From: Acinetobacter courvalinii
Lineage (GTDB): Bacteria > Pseudomonadota > Gammaproteobacteria > Pseudomonadales > Moraxellaceae
Direction: 5' to 3'
NCBI RefSeq assembly: GCF_014635545.1
Contig: NZ_BMDA01000002.1
Location: 124,001 to 188,000, forward strand
DNA: 64,000 bases
Shown: positions 54,960 through 64,000 of the stretch, one piece after another
Position numbering within the stretch: position 1 is the first letter of the stretch
Layout of the letters: each line of letters opens with the position of its first letter
Notes under the pieces: generated by a model
What the model saw: only the letters and a program-made list of their open reading frames with translations
Told to the model about the DNA's origin: nothing
The model's database searches: none
Translations under genes and position numbers: made by a program

Positions 54960-55532
54960 ATGCGTGGTGTGAATAAAGTTATTTTAGTAGGTACTTTAGG
55001 ACGAGATCCAGAAACAAAAACCTTCCCGAATGGCGGGTCGCTTACTCAGTTCTCGATTGCAACGAGTGAGTCGTGGATGGACAAGAGTACAGGTGAACGT
55101 AAAGAGCAAACGGAATGGCATCGTATTGTATTGCATAACCGTTTAGGTGAAATTGCTCAGCAATATCTGCGTAAAGGCTCAAAAGTCTATATCGAAGGTT
55201 CATTACGTACCCGTCAATGGACCGACCAGAATGGTCAGGAACGTTATAGCACTGAAATCCGTGGCGACCAGATGCAAATGCTGGATACGCGTCAGCAAGG
55301 CGAGCAAAGCGGTGGCGATTTCAATCAACCACGCTTTAATAACAATAATAATCAAGGCGGTGGCTACCAGAACACGGGTTATAACAATAACAACCAGAAT
55401 GGCGGCTTTAACGGCGGCAACCAAGGTAATTATGCGGGCAGCCCTCAAGCAGGTAATGGTTTTAATACGCCAAAAGCAGCACCGCAACCCGCTGCAGCAC
55501 CTGCGGATCTAGACGACGACTTACCGTTCTAA
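54960..55532 (+). CDS. ssb: single-stranded DNA-binding protein
   Basis: SSB coats single-stranded DNA and recruits repair and replication proteins. The 190-residue protein has an OB fold at residues 1-110 ([39 protein letters not shown]), then a linker rich in Asn, Gly and Gln (N-N-N and GG tracts), and the acidic tip DLDDDLPF that binds partner proteins. The start ATG has AGGATGAAGAC upstream. A terminator follows. Confidence 0.97.
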   Translation: MRGVNKVILVGTLGRDPETKTFPNGGSLTQFSIATSESWMDKSTGERKEQTEWHRIVLHNRLGEIAQQYLRKGSKVYIEGSLRTRQWTDQNGQERYSTEIRGDQMQMLDTRQQGEQSGGDFNQPRFNNNNNQGGGYQNTGYNNNNQNGGFNGGNQGNYAGSPQAGNGFNTPKAAPQPAAAPADLDDDLPF

Positions 55533-55549
55533 GCCCAAAGCAGATGTTC

Positions 55550-55587
55550 AAAAGCGAGGATAACTTCGGTTATACCTCGCTTTTTTA
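55550..55587 (+). terminator. terminator after ssb
   Basis: AAAGCGAGG and CCTCGCTTT arms, with inner ATAAC-TTCG-GTTAT pairing, are followed by a T-run. Confidence 0.9.
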
Positions 55588-55741
55588 TTGTCTCATTCCC
55601 TGCATCACTTATCCGTAAAATCCTCTTGTTAGCTCATATCTTGAAAAGAATCCAATGCCTTATTGCTAAAAATCAAAACAAGAACGCCCTTAAAAATACA
55701 CTTTAAAAAAAGTCCCGGTGGTGAGGAGAAATCCTGCAATT

Positions 55742-55772
55742 GGCCCTCGGTTTTATTCTCAAAATGGCTCTC
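55742..55772 (+). promoter_or_regulatory. GabR-type operator before gabP
   Basis: Direct repeats GGCCCTC (55742-55748) and GGCTCTC (55766-55772) are 24 bp apart. The same pair with the same spacing occurs between gabR and gabT, and the flanks CAATTGGC and GGCTCTCGT are also shared. Confidence 0.75.
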
Positions 55773-55959
55773 GTTTCTTGGCTGCCGAAGCGACACATTA
55801 AATCTATTGGACGTATGCATACGGAAGCGTCGGTTTAGTCATAGAAAGATCCAGGCATGGATGATGAACAAAACGACTAAATTTTTTGAGGGTATTTTCT
55901 ATTTCAGAATGCACTGTTCTGAGACCGGAAGATGCGCCTGAAGTGAAGGAAGAACAATA

Positions 55960-57393
55960 ATGACAGCACACCCTGATCGTTCCGAAGCCAAACAAGCCCA
56001 CGGCTTACAAAGTGGATTAAAGTCGCGCCATCTCACCATGATCTCGATTGCCGGAGTGATTGGCGGTGCATTATTTGTCGGTTCTGGTAACGTCATTTAC
56101 GCCGCAGGTCCCGCGGTTATCCTGGCTTATGCCTTAGGCGGATTACTGGTGCTGTTCATCATGCGCATGCTCGGTGAAATGGCAGTGATGAATCCGGATA
56201 GCGGTTCATTTTCGACCTATGCCGATCGTGCCATTGGACGTTGGGCCGGGTTCTCAATTGGCTGGCTGTACTGGTGTTTCTGGACCCTGTTGATGGGCTG
56301 GGAGGCCTATGTCGCCGGTAAGATTCTGCATAGCTGGTTTCCGTTTATGCCGATCTGGGGCTATATGCTACTGGTGATTGTGTCCTTGGTCTGGGTCAAT
56401 CTAAAAGACGTCAAAAGCTATGGTGAATTTGAGTTCTGGTTTGCCCTGATCAAAGTGGTGGCGATTATTATCTTTTTGGTGATTGGCAGTTTAGCCATTT
56501 TTCATCTGTGGCCGTGGGGCGATCTGGCTCAAGCAGGTTCAACCGGATTATTCCAACAAGAATTTATGCCGAATGGGATTGCACCAGTGATTACTGCGTT
56601 ATTGGGAGTGATGTTTGCCTATGTCGGTGCTGAAATTGTCACGGTGGCGGCTGCGGAATCCAAAAGCCCGGAAAAAGAGATCCGTAAAGCATCTAATTCA
56701 GTGGTCTGGCGGATTTTATTGTTCTATGTCGGCTCCATGTTGATCACGGTCTGTTTGATTCCGCATGACAATCCTTTATTAAAAGATCCAACCTGGGGAA
56801 CGTATAGCGTTACCCTGACTGCACTGGGCATTCCTGAAGCAAGGCATATTGTCAATTTCGTAGTACTCACCTCGGTATGTAGCTGCTTTAACTCGGCACT
56901 GTACACCTGTTCGCGCATGCTATTTTCGCTCTCCAAGCGCGGCGATGCACCCAAATGTCTGGCGCTGACCAACCGTCAGGGCAGTCCATGGATCGGAGTG
57001 GTGTTTTCCAGTCTGTTTGCTGTTGTCGCCGTGTATTTAACCGCAACTGAAAGCATGAATGTCTATGATGTGCTGATGATGGCCACAGGTACGGTGGCTT
57101 TATATGTGTATCTGGCGATTGCCTGTTCCCAGTTACGGATGCGTAAAAAGTACCAGCGTGAAGGCAAACAGATCGATTTTAAAATGTGGCTGTTCCCGTG
57201 GATTACCTATGCCGTGATTTTTATCATTATTGGATCACTACTGGTGATGCTGATCGAAGGGACTTATTTTAAAGAAGTGATCTACACTTCCTTGCTGGCC
57301 TTGTCGATTGTAATGATTGGTGTGCTGGTGCAGAAACTGAATAAGGCTAAAGTCGGCAACAATGCCCTGATCCAGAAAAAACAATCGATCTAA
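55960..57393 (+). CDS. gabP: GABA permease, AAT/APC family
   Basis: The 477-residue protein has 12 hydrophobic helices and the family signature MISIAGVIGGALFVGSGNVIYAAGPA followed by RMLGEMAVMNPDSGSFSTYADRAIG. It resembles GabP of Escherichia coli and Bacillus and should import 4-aminobutyrate by proton symport. The link to GABA comes from the neighbouring gabR and gabTD and from the shared operator. The start ATG has AAGGA 9 bp upstream. Confidence 0.85.
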   Translation: MTAHPDRSEAKQAHGLQSGLKSRHLTMISIAGVIGGALFVGSGNVIYAAGPAVILAYALGGLLVLFIMRMLGEMAVMNPDSGSFSTYADRAIGRWAGFSIGWLYWCFWTLLMGWEAYVAGKILHSWFPFMPIWGYMLLVIVSLVWVNLKDVKSYGEFEFWFALIKVVAIIIFLVIGSLAIFHLWPWGDLAQAGSTGLFQQEFMPNGIAPVITALLGVMFAYVGAEIVTVAAAESKSPEKEIRKASNSVVWRILLFYVGSMLITVCLIPHDNPLLKDPTWGTYSVTLTALGIPEARHIVNFVVLTSVCSCFNSALYTCSRMLFSLSKRGDAPKCLALTNRQGSPWIGVVFSSLFAVVAVYLTATESMNVYDVLMMATGTVALYVYLAIACSQLRMRKKYQREGKQIDFKMWLFPWITYAVIFIIIGSLLVMLIEGTYFKEVIYTSLLALSIVMIGVLVQKLNKAKVGNNALIQKKQSI

Positions 57394-57418
57394 ACATGCA
57401 TGAATCATCGTTTAAATC

Positions 57419-57453
57419 TATAGAGAATCCCTTGAGCGAGATTCTCTATTTTT
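57419..57453 (+). terminator. terminator after gabP
   Basis: TAGAGAATC and GATTCTCTA arms enclose CCTTGAGCGA and are followed by TTTTT. It lies 10 bp before the end of the convergent gabR. Confidence 0.85.
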
Positions 57454-57462
57454 CATTTGTGC

Positions 57463-58962
57463 TTAAGGCAGGGTCGCAACCCCTGCTTCACGTAGACATT
57501 GCAATAACACACCAAAGGCCATGACCATATCTTTTTCATTGACACAGGCAAAGCCCATTAGCAGTCCACGCTGTGCATGGGCATGGGAGTGCATATAATA
57601 TTGTGACAGTGCGCGTACCTTGACGCCACGTTCCAGTGCGGTGGCGGCAACCGCGACATCGTCGCATTGCGCCGGAAGCTTGAGTACCAGATGTAAGCCG
57701 GCTGCCTCATCATACTCATGCACAAATTCCGGTCCCAAATAACGGTTAATCAGGCTCACCAGATAGTCACGGCGTTTGCCATACAGCAAACGCATGCGGC
57801 GGATATGCGCTTCATAATGGCCTTCACGAATAAATTCAGCCAAGGCTTTCTGCTCGAGCAGATGTCCACCCCGATATAATTCCGCTGCCACAATCCGTAA
57901 AGGCGAGAATAGCGGCTTCGGCACCACCACATAACCAATCCGTAATGAGGGATAAATGGTTTTACTAAAGGTGCCCATATAAATCACTGGCGCATCATTT
58001 TCCAGACCTTGTAGGGAAGGATAAGGCTGGCCAGAGAAGCGGAATTCACTGTCATAGTCATCCTCCACAATCCAGCTGTGATGTTGACGGGCGATCTGGA
58101 TCAGCTGTTTTCTTCGGTCCAGACTTAAATGCGAACCGAGTGGATATTGATGTGAAGGGGTTACAAAAATCAGTTTAGGCGGTTCGGCTGGCTGTTCTTC
58201 GGGAATAATCCCTTCGGCATCCACCGGCATGGCCTGAATATCCAGCCCGTTGATCCTTAAGGTATTGCGCATGCCCCAATAGGCCGGGTCTTCAATCCAG
58301 ACACGATCGCCAATATCACTGAGCGCCCGTGAAACCAGATCAATGGCCTGATGGATGCCTTCGGTAATAATGATCTGGTCTGCATCGCACTGCACGGAAC
58401 GGGCAACACGTAGATAGTCGGCCAAGGCGCTGCGCAGTTCAATACAGCCACCAGCGCTGCTATAAATCAGCCGGTTAATATCGGGTTCACGGCTGAGACG
58501 GGCCTGGATACGGCTGAAAATATGATGCGGAAACTCGGTGACATCAGGGGCACCCGGGACAAAGGCTCCCCACTGGTGTGGAGAAGCCGCAGCATAGCCC
58601 AATAAGCTTGAGCCACGTTGTGACAGCACCACCGAGGTTTCTTGCTGGGCAACAGGCGCTTGTTTTTTATTGATCTTGGTATTTAAAAAGGCTTCAGGAA
58701 GCTGTTCTGCCACCCAGGTGCCATGTCCGGTACGCGCCTCCAGATAGCCTTCTGCCTGAAGTTGTTCATAGGCTGAAAGCACCGTATTACGGGACACATG
58801 AATTTCACTGGCTAAGTCACGTGAAGCAGGCAAGCGGGTTTTCGGCTGGATGACGCCTTCGATAATGGCCCCGCGTAAACAGCGAAATAGGCGTTGATGT
58901 AGTTTTCCTTCCATGTCCTGTTGGAGACGTTGTAATAAATGGTCTCCAAGTAAACTACGCAA
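57463..58962 (-). CDS. gabR: MocR/GabR-type regulator (GntR helix-turn-helix plus aminotransferase fold)
   Basis: The 499-residue protein has a GntR winged helix at residues 15-90 (LFRCLRGAIIEGVIQPKTRLPASRDLASEIHVSRNTVLSAYEQL) joined to a type I aminotransferase fold that binds PLP as ligand, with the PLP lysine in GTFSKTIYPSLRIGYV. GabR uses PLP plus GABA to turn on gabTD. I start it at TTG 58962 because AAGGAG lies 8 bp upstream; ATG 58914 would cut the DNA-binding domain. It lies between gabP and gabT, and paired direct repeats overlap its start region. Confidence 0.9.
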   Translation of the reverse strand: MRSLLGDHLLQRLQQDMEGKLHQRLFRCLRGAIIEGVIQPKTRLPASRDLASEIHVSRNTVLSAYEQLQAEGYLEARTGHGTWVAEQLPEAFLNTKINKKQAPVAQQETSVVLSQRGSSLLGYAAASPHQWGAFVPGAPDVTEFPHHIFSRIQARLSREPDINRLIYSSAGGCIELRSALADYLRVARSVQCDADQIIITEGIHQAIDLVSRALSDIGDRVWIEDPAYWGMRNTLRINGLDIQAMPVDAEGIIPEEQPAEPPKLIFVTPSHQYPLGSHLSLDRRKQLIQIARQHHSWIVEDDYDSEFRFSGQPYPSLQGLENDAPVIYMGTFSKTIYPSLRIGYVVVPKPLFSPLRIVAAELYRGGHLLEQKALAEFIREGHYEAHIRRMRLLYGKRRDYLVSLINRYLGPEFVHEYDEAAGLHLVLKLPAQCDDVAVAATALERGVKVRALSQYYMHSHAHAQRGLLMGFACVNEKDMVMAFGVLLQCLREAGVATLP

Positions 58963-58964
58963 TT

Positions 58965-58995
58965 GGCTCTCTCCTTCAATTTAAAAGTGGCTCTC
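58965..58995. promoter_or_regulatory. GabR-type operator between gabR and gabT
   Basis: Direct repeats GGCTCTC at 58965-58971 and 58989-58995 are 24 bp apart, as before gabP. The left repeat overlaps the ribosome site of gabR, which would let GabR repress itself while it controls gabT. Confidence 0.78.
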
Positions 58996-59115
58996 GTCAC
59001 TGGCCTTCATACGCGCGAAATTACAGCTATAGACAGTCCTGGTAAAACATCCTGAAAAAAGCGAGCTGGATGTCGGGCAACACTGTAACTGACGATGAAA
59101 ATATGAGGGAATTAA

Positions 59116-60408
59116 ATGAACAATCAACATTCTGCACTTAACGCACGTAAACAGCAAGCCACACCACGTGGTGTGGGCGTGATGTGTCAGTGGTATGCGG
59201 CAAAAGCCGAAAATGCCACCATTTGGGACAAGGACGGTAATGCCTTTATCGATTTTGCCGGCGGGATTGCAGTGTTGAATACCGGTCATCGTCATCCCAA
59301 GGTGATGGCCGCGGTGACTGAGCAACTGACAAAGTTTACCCACACGGCTTATCAGGTCACGCCTTACGAAAGCTATGTGGCTTTGGCTGAACGGATTAAT
59401 GAACGTGCGCCGATTACAGGCGCCGCCAAGTCCGCTTTCTTTACCACCGGTGCCGAGGCGGTTGAGAATGCCGTGAAAATTGCACGATCATATACCGGCC
59501 GTCATGGCATTATCACCTTTGGTAATGGTTTCCATGGCCGTTCATTCATGACCATGGCCATGACCGGTAAAACAGCGCCGTACAAACGTGATTTTGGGGT
59601 GATGCCGGCAGGGGTGTTCCATGCGCGTTACCCTGTGCCAGCCAAAGGCATCAGCGTCGATGCAGCTATTGCCAGTGTTGAAGATATTTTCAGTGAAGAC
59701 ATTGCCCCGCATGACGTGGCGGCGATTGTACTGGAGCCGGTGCAAGGTGAAGGCGGTTTCAATGTGGTACCTGCCGAGTTTTTAAAGCGTTTACGTGCCT
59801 TATGTGACAAGCATGGTATTTTACTGGTGGCCGATGAAGTCCAAACCGGTTTTGCACGTACAGGTAAACTGTTTGCCATGAACCATTACGAGACCAAAGC
59901 CGATCTGATCACCATGGCAAAAAGCCTGGGTGGCGGTTTCCCGATTTCAGGTGTAGTGGGACGTGCCGACGTCATGGATGCACCAAACCCGGGTGGTCTG
60001 GGCGGAACCTATGCAGGTAACCCTATTGCGGTTGCGGCAGCCCATGCGGTGATTGATGCGATTGAGCAAGAAAAGCTGTGCGAGCGTGCCAATGAACTGG
60101 GGGCCGAGCTGGTCGCTGTACTTAAACAGATCCAGCAGGCATCGGGTGAGGTAGTGACCGATATTCGTGCACTCGGATCGATGGTGGCGGTTGAACTGGA
60201 AACGGCTGAGCAAGCAAAAGCTGTACAAAATTATGCAATGGAAAACGGTTTGTTACTCCTGACTTGCGGTAAATACGGTAACGTTATTCGTTTCTTATAT
60301 CCATTAACTATTCCTGCTGCACAATTCCGTCAAGGTCTGGAGATCTTGAAACAAGGTTTTGTCGCATTGAATCCACAGCGTATAACAGTAATGGAGCAAC
60401 CTGCATGA
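59116..60408 (+). CDS. gabT: 4-aminobutyrate aminotransferase
   Basis: GabT moves the amino group of GABA to 2-oxoglutarate, giving succinate semialdehyde. The 430-residue class III aminotransferase has the conserved DKDGNAFIDFAGGIAVLNTGH, the GAEAVENAVKIAR loop, EPVQGEGGF, VADEVQTGFARTGK and the PLP lysine in MAKSLGGGFPISGV. The start ATG has GAGGGAA upstream. Its stop overlaps gabD by 4 bp (ATGA), so the two are coupled. Confidence 0.95.
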   Translation: MNNQHSALNARKQQATPRGVGVMCQWYAAKAENATIWDKDGNAFIDFAGGIAVLNTGHRHPKVMAAVTEQLTKFTHTAYQVTPYESYVALAERINERAPITGAAKSAFFTTGAEAVENAVKIARSYTGRHGIITFGNGFHGRSFMTMAMTGKTAPYKRDFGVMPAGVFHARYPVPAKGISVDAAIASVEDIFSEDIAPHDVAAIVLEPVQGEGGFNVVPAEFLKRLRALCDKHGILLVADEVQTGFARTGKLFAMNHYETKADLITMAKSLGGGFPISGVVGRADVMDAPNPGGLGGTYAGNPIAVAAAHAVIDAIEQEKLCERANELGAELVAVLKQIQQASGEVVTDIRALGSMVAVELETAEQAKAVQNYAMENGLLLLTCGKYGNVIRFLYPLTIPAAQFRQGLEILKQGFVALNPQRITVMEQPA

Positions 60409-61853
60409 TTCAAAACAATTTGCAGTATCTGTTAAAACATCCCGATATTGCATTTAATCAGCCTGCATCTAGTGATTATATTGAAGTCAACGATGCAGCA
60501 ACTGGCGATACATTGGCTTGGGTCAAAAGCTATGACCGAGCGGCCGTTGATGCGGCGATCCAGCGTTCTGCCCAGGCGCAGGCAGCCTGGAAAAAGCAAA
60601 CCGCACTGGCGCGTGCCGATGTATTGCTGAGCTGGTACAACCTGATGCTCGAGCACAAGGAAAATCTGGCGCAGATTCTAACCGCCGAACAGGGCAAACC
60701 GCTGGCGGAAGCCCGTGGTGAAATTGCCTATGCCGCTTCTTTTATTCGCTGGTTTGCAGAGCAGGCACGCCGTATTGATGGTGAAGTGTTAACCTCAACC
60801 CAGCCGAACCAGCGCTTGCTGGTGATTAAGCAGGCCATTGGGGTAACGGCGGCCATCACGCCGTGGAATTTCCCTGCGGCAATGATCACCCGTAAGGCAG
60901 CACCTGCAATTGCAGCGGGTTGTAGCATGCTGGTCAAACCCGCAGAGCAGACCCCATTAACCGCGTATGCCCTCGAAGTCTTGGCCTTACAGGCCGGCTT
61001 GCCAGCTGATATTTTAATCAATATCAGTGGTGATGCGATTGAAGTCGGCAAGACCTTATGCGAAAGCGATATTGTGCGTAAGCTCAGTTTTACCGGTTCA
61101 ACCCAGGTCGGTCGCATCTTGATGCAGCAATGTGCACCAACCATTAAAAAGCTTTCGCTGGAATTGGGAGGGAATGCACCGGTACTGGTATTTGATGATG
61201 CCAACCTGGAGCAGGCCGTGCAGGGCATTATGGCCAGCAAATACCGCAACAGCGGTCAGACCTGCGTATGTGCCAATCGTATCTATGTGCAAGATGGCAT
61301 TTACGATGCTTTGGCAGATCGTCTGGTGGAAGCGGTGTCTAAGTTGAAAGTGGGCGATGGCCGTCAGGAAGGTTCAACCCAGGGACCGTTGATTGATGAA
61401 GATGCGATTGCCAAAGTTCAGTCGCATATTACCGATGCAACTGGCAAAGGTGCGACGCTACGCATTGGTGGGCAACGTTCGGCTTTGGGTGGAACATTCT
61501 TTGAACCGACCGTGTTGACGGGCGTTACCCAAGACATGAAGGTCTCGAAAGAAGAAACCTTTGGGCCACTGGCTGCTTTATTCCGTTTTAAAACTGAAGA
61601 CGAAGCGGTGGCAATGGCGAACGATACCGAGTTCGGTCTGGCGGCGTATTTATTTACCCAGAGTACAGCCCGTCAATGGCGAGTCGGTGAAGCACTGGAA
61701 TACGGCATGGTCGGCATCAACACCGGTGCGATTTCTAATGAAGTTGCACCTTTTGGTGGTGTGAAACAGTCAGGCTTAGGCCGCGAAGGTTCAAAATTCG
61801 GTATCGAGGAATATACCGAAATGAAGTATCTGTGTGTGGATTTATCTGAATAG
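60405..61853 (+). CDS. gabD: succinate-semialdehyde dehydrogenase (NADP+ type)
   Basis: GabD oxidises succinate semialdehyde to succinate, which enters the citric acid cycle. The 482-residue aldehyde dehydrogenase has the conserved ITPWNFPAAMITRKAAPAIAAGC cofactor segment, SFTGSTQVG, the general base in LELGGNAPV and the catalytic cysteine in SGQTCVCANR. The length matches GabD. Its start overlaps the gabT stop. A strong terminator follows. Confidence 0.95.
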   Translation: MIQNNLQYLLKHPDIAFNQPASSDYIEVNDAATGDTLAWVKSYDRAAVDAAIQRSAQAQAAWKKQTALARADVLLSWYNLMLEHKENLAQILTAEQGKPLAEARGEIAYAASFIRWFAEQARRIDGEVLTSTQPNQRLLVIKQAIGVTAAITPWNFPAAMITRKAAPAIAAGCSMLVKPAEQTPLTAYALEVLALQAGLPADILINISGDAIEVGKTLCESDIVRKLSFTGSTQVGRILMQQCAPTIKKLSLELGGNAPVLVFDDANLEQAVQGIMASKYRNSGQTCVCANRIYVQDGIYDALADRLVEAVSKLKVGDGRQEGSTQGPLIDEDAIAKVQSHITDATGKGATLRIGGQRSALGGTFFEPTVLTGVTQDMKVSKEETFGPLAALFRFKTEDEAVAMANDTEFGLAAYLFTQSTARQWRVGEALEYGMVGINTGAISNEVAPFGGVKQSGLGREGSKFGIEEYTEMKYLCVDLSE

Positions 61854-61910
61854 GACATAAAACGTTTTATCTCTTAGTTTAGCAATGTTCTACACAGCAC
61901 AAGTTTGATA

Positions 61911-61946
61911 AAAAGCCAGTCATGCCCATTCATGACTGGCTTTTTT
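61911..61946. terminator. terminator after gabD
   Basis: AAAAGCCAGTCATG and CATGACTGGCTTTT arms with a CCCATT loop form a 14-bp stem with flanking A- and T-runs. It can serve gabD and the convergent hydrolase gene. Confidence 0.93.
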
Positions 61947-61960
61947 CATTCTGATTGGGC

Positions 61961-62638
61961 TTAGCGGGCCGAGTCCAGTATTTCATTATTCTGAACCACA
62001 GCCTGAGCTTTGCTGTAGCTTTCGATCAGTAACTGGTAGGCCGGGAAAATCTGGGTATAGACCTGTGCCCATTCCAGTGCGTCATCACGGTTCCAGGTAC
62101 GTTGGATTTCAGAGGCCACCGCTGCGGTATCCATTGGCACCACACCTGCCTGCACCACACGGGCCAAGGTAATTTCTTCTGCCATTTTGCTATAGGTGCC
62201 TGAAGCATCAATCACGGCAAATACTTTATAACCTTCGGCAACTGCACTAATCGCAGGGAAAGCCATACACACACTGGTAATGGTTCCCGCAATAATTAAG
62301 GTATTGCGACCGGTTGCTTTGACTGCATTGACAAAGTCCGGGTTGTGCCAGGCGTTGATTTCACCTTTACGGGCGATATATTGCGCATGCGGTGCATTGG
62401 CATGAATCTCGGGAATCAGCGGCCCATTCGGACCTTGCGGCACCGACGCTGTCGTGATCACCGGAATCTTGGCCAGACTGGCGATCTTGGCCAAAGCTGC
62501 GGCACGTTGGCGTAATTCGGGCATGGGCATATCACCGACGGTCTGGAATAAGCCGCTTTGGTGGTCGATCAAGAGCATTACGGCATCATTGACATCAATC
62601 ACGGGTGCCTGACCATTGAAATTTGCTGGTGTTGTCAT
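61961..62638 (-). CDS. isochorismatase-family hydrolase, YcaC-like
   Basis: The 225-residue protein has the Asp-Lys-Cys triad of the family in [14 protein letters not shown] (Asp near residue 25), [11 protein letters not shown] and [15 protein letters not shown]. It is closest to the YcaC group, whose substrates are unknown; it is not closely similar to the hydrolase at 30.1-30.7 kb. It diverges from a LysR-type gene across 136 bp that hold a dyad (62703-62720), so LysR control is likely. Confidence 0.85.
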   Translation of the reverse strand: MTTPANFNGQAPVIDVNDAVMLLIDHQSGLFQTVGDMPMPELRQRAAALAKIASLAKIPVITTASVPQGPNGPLIPEIHANAPHAQYIARKGEINAWHNPDFVNAVKATGRNTLIIAGTITSVCMAFPAISAVAEGYKVFAVIDASGTYSKMAEEITLARVVQAGVVPMDTAAVASEIQRTWNRDDALEWAQVYTQIFPAYQLLIESYSKAQAVVQNNEILDSAR

Positions 62639-62702
62639 TGTTGTATCCTCATTTTGTCTTAGGGGGTATAATTAATAATATAGACAGGACGATGACTGAA
62701 AA

Positions 62703-62720
62703 ATATCTATAATAGGATAT
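62703..62720. promoter_or_regulatory. dyad between hydrolase and LysR genes
   Basis: ATATC (62703-62707) and GATAT (62716-62720) are perfect arms 8 bp apart, in the divergent promoter region where LysR regulators bind. Confidence 0.5.
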
Positions 62721-62774
62721 ATTGTCATGTCAAAAGAACAATGCTGCTGAATACTGACAGGTTGAGCAAATAAG

Positions 62775-63695
62775 ATGAAAGATTTAAATGACTTATATTT
62801 CTTTGTCAAAGTCATCGATTGCGGTGGCTTTTCTGCCGCCAGTCAGGAACTGATGGTCACCAAGTCCTTATTGAGTCGCCGCATTGCCGAACTGGAAGAA
62901 CGTCTCGGGGTCAAGCTGATCAACCGGACCACCCGCCAGGTCTCGATTACCGAAGTGGGTAAAATCTATTATCAGCATTGCAAGGCCATGTTGATTGAAG
63001 CCGAGGCAGCCGAGGAGGCCATCGAGTTTTTAACCGCTGCACCACGCGGCCTGATCAAACTGTCTTGCCCGACCAATTTATTGCATATCAATATCAGCCA
63101 GATGCTGAATGAGTTTTTGCAGCTATATCCCAAGATCAGCCTGCATGTGGAAGCCACCAACCGCCGGGTTGACTTAATCAATGAACGTTTTGATCTGGCG
63201 CTACGGATTCGGACTTTGCCTTTGCCAGACAGCGATTTAATTGTGCGGGAACTGGCGCTGGCACGGCAGTTTATTGTCGCGAGTCCAGACCTGTTACATC
63301 AGTTTTATTCGATCAGTGAACCGCAGCAATTGACCCAGTTTCCGGTGCTGATGATGGAGTCTTTTGCACCTGAATATCATTGGCAATTATTTTCAAACGA
63401 CCAGCAAGAACAAAAAGTGCAGTGCCATCCACGACTGACCACTACCGATTTAACAGCATTAAGAGAAGCTACTTTACAAGGACTGGGTATCGCTAAATTA
63501 CCGGAACTGATGGTGGCTGAAGATATCAAACAGGGGCGCCTGATTCATGTCTTGCCTGAATGGCAACCCAAGCCAGAGCTGATCCATCTGGTATATACCT
63601 CTAGACGCGGCTTGCTGCCCTCGATGAAATTATTGATCGATTTTCTGGTCAAAAAGTTTGATGAACTGAAACAGCACAACTCGGTGTTGTATTAA
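62775..63695 (+). CDS. LysR-family transcriptional regulator
   Basis: The 306-residue protein has the LysR helix-turn-helix (LYFFVKVIDCGGFSAASQELMVTKSLLSRRIAELEERLGVKLINRTTRQV) and a periplasmic-binding-like ligand domain with GIAKLPELMVAEDIKQGRLIHVLPEW. It is in the CrgA-like group by its RTTR-x-V ending of the DNA-binding part. It is divergent from the YcaC-like hydrolase gene, its probable target. A second LysR gene lies convergent, 8 bp downstream. The inducer is unknown. Confidence 0.9.
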   Translation: MKDLNDLYFFVKVIDCGGFSAASQELMVTKSLLSRRIAELEERLGVKLINRTTRQVSITEVGKIYYQHCKAMLIEAEAAEEAIEFLTAAPRGLIKLSCPTNLLHINISQMLNEFLQLYPKISLHVEATNRRVDLINERFDLALRIRTLPLPDSDLIVRELALARQFIVASPDLLHQFYSISEPQQLTQFPVLMMESFAPEYHWQLFSNDQQEQKVQCHPRLTTTDLTALREATLQGLGIAKLPELMVAEDIKQGRLIHVLPEWQPKPELIHLVYTSRRGLLPSMKLLIDFLVKKFDELKQHNSVLY

Positions 63696-63703
63696 TCAGA
63701 GTC

Positions 63704-64000
63704 CTATAACGAATAGCCGCTGTCAGTTTTTGCCAATTCACGCAGGCCCTGCATCAGGGTCTCGATCAGTTTTTCCACCACCAGACGCTGGCCTTTACGT
63801 GAGGCATACACCAGTTGCACCGTACCGCGATTGGATTTCCATTCGGGCAGTAAATGAATGAGTTTGCCTTTTTCAATATCGGCTTGCACGGTCAGGTAGG
63901 GTAAATCTGCGATGCCCAGCCCATCACGCACCGCATAATACACGCCTGCTAGATCATTACTTTTGACCCGTGGCTGATAGGGCACATCCACCGTTTCATC
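63704..64000 (-). CDS. LysR-family regulator, C-terminal part (cut by window end)
   Basis: The last 98 residues or so of a LysR ligand-binding domain are visible; the start lies beyond the right edge. The piece reads YYAVRDGLGIADLPYLTVQADIEKGKLIHLLPEWKS, close in pattern to the same segment of the LysR protein just upstream, so the two are probably paralogues. It ends 8 bp from that gene's stop. The target cannot be told. Confidence 0.85.
   Translation of the reverse strand, partial: DETVDVPYQPRVKSNDLAGVYYAVRDGLGIADLPYLTVQADIEKGKLIHLLPEWKSNRGTVQLVYASRKGQRLVVEKLIETLMQGLRELAKTDSGYSL

Larger units (their letters stand above)
55533..55959. other. 427-bp gap between ssb and gabP
   Basis: The gap holds the ssb terminator and the GabR-type direct repeats listed separately. 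Short open frames that run through it on both strands have no recognisable product. Confidence 0.6.

Noticed and set aside
55663-55941. 92-codon open frame before gabP
   Set aside because: It overlaps the GabR-type repeats, lacks a ribosome site and shows no protein-like composition.

Overview
This window is chromosomal DNA of a gammaproteobacterium, almost certainly a non-baumannii Acinetobacter. The signs are the murC-ddl-ftsQ-ftsA-ftsZ-lpxC order, an Omp33-36-type porin, an OXA-134/OXA-211-like class D beta-lactamase and a three-lipoyl pyruvate dehydrogenase E2 of the pseudomonad type. The genus is inferred from protein resemblance; the species was not determined, and the OXA type only hints at the lwoffii/johnsonii/schindleri side of the genus.

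Layout. 1-7.1 kb: end of the division and cell-wall cluster, then lpxC, a dciA-type helicase loader and an M23 peptidase. 7.2-12 kb: aceE-aceF. 12-17 kb: a manganese riboswitch with its UPF0016 exporter, a diiron metallo-beta-lactamase-fold protein, a YkgJ-type protein and guaB. 16.4-20.1 kb: glmM-pdxH-recJ. 20.1-27.8 kb: a small porin, prfB with its programmed frameshift, an ArsR regulator with an Old Yellow Enzyme, waaA-rsmE, an MscS channel and a DUF805 protein. 28-34.1 kb: acs, a cysteine hydrolase with a divergent Lrp-type regulator, the sfnG-msuE organosulfur pair and a CrbR/ErdR-like response regulator. 34.2-36.7 kb: the Omp33-36 homologue, a candidate small RNA and the OXA gene. 37-42.3 kb: a kynurenine-use cassette (kynU, permease, formamidase, porin) with a divergent Lrp regulator. 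42.5-45.2 kb: a diguanylate cyclase and a low-GC AbiJ-like gene. 45.3-55.5 kb: uvrA, a TetR-controlled oxidoreductase pair, an unknown exported protein, tenA, a DUF475 membrane protein, a YajR-like transporter and ssb. 55.9-61.9 kb: the GABA cluster gabP / gabR / gabT-gabD. 61.9-64 kb: a YcaC-like hydrolase and two LysR regulators, the second cut by the window end.

Most of the window is conserved housekeeping sequence. Accessory character is limited to catabolic islands, each with its own regulator beside it (kyn, gab, sfn), the OXA gene and the AbiJ-like gene. I saw no transposase, tRNA, rRNA, CRISPR array or prophage. The most interesting non-coding signals are an orphan promoter-hairpin-terminator unit before the OXA gene, a 68-bp MITE-like palindrome and a bulged hairpin before acs, paired direct repeats shared by gabP and gabR/gabT, and twin palindromes before the ArsR gene.
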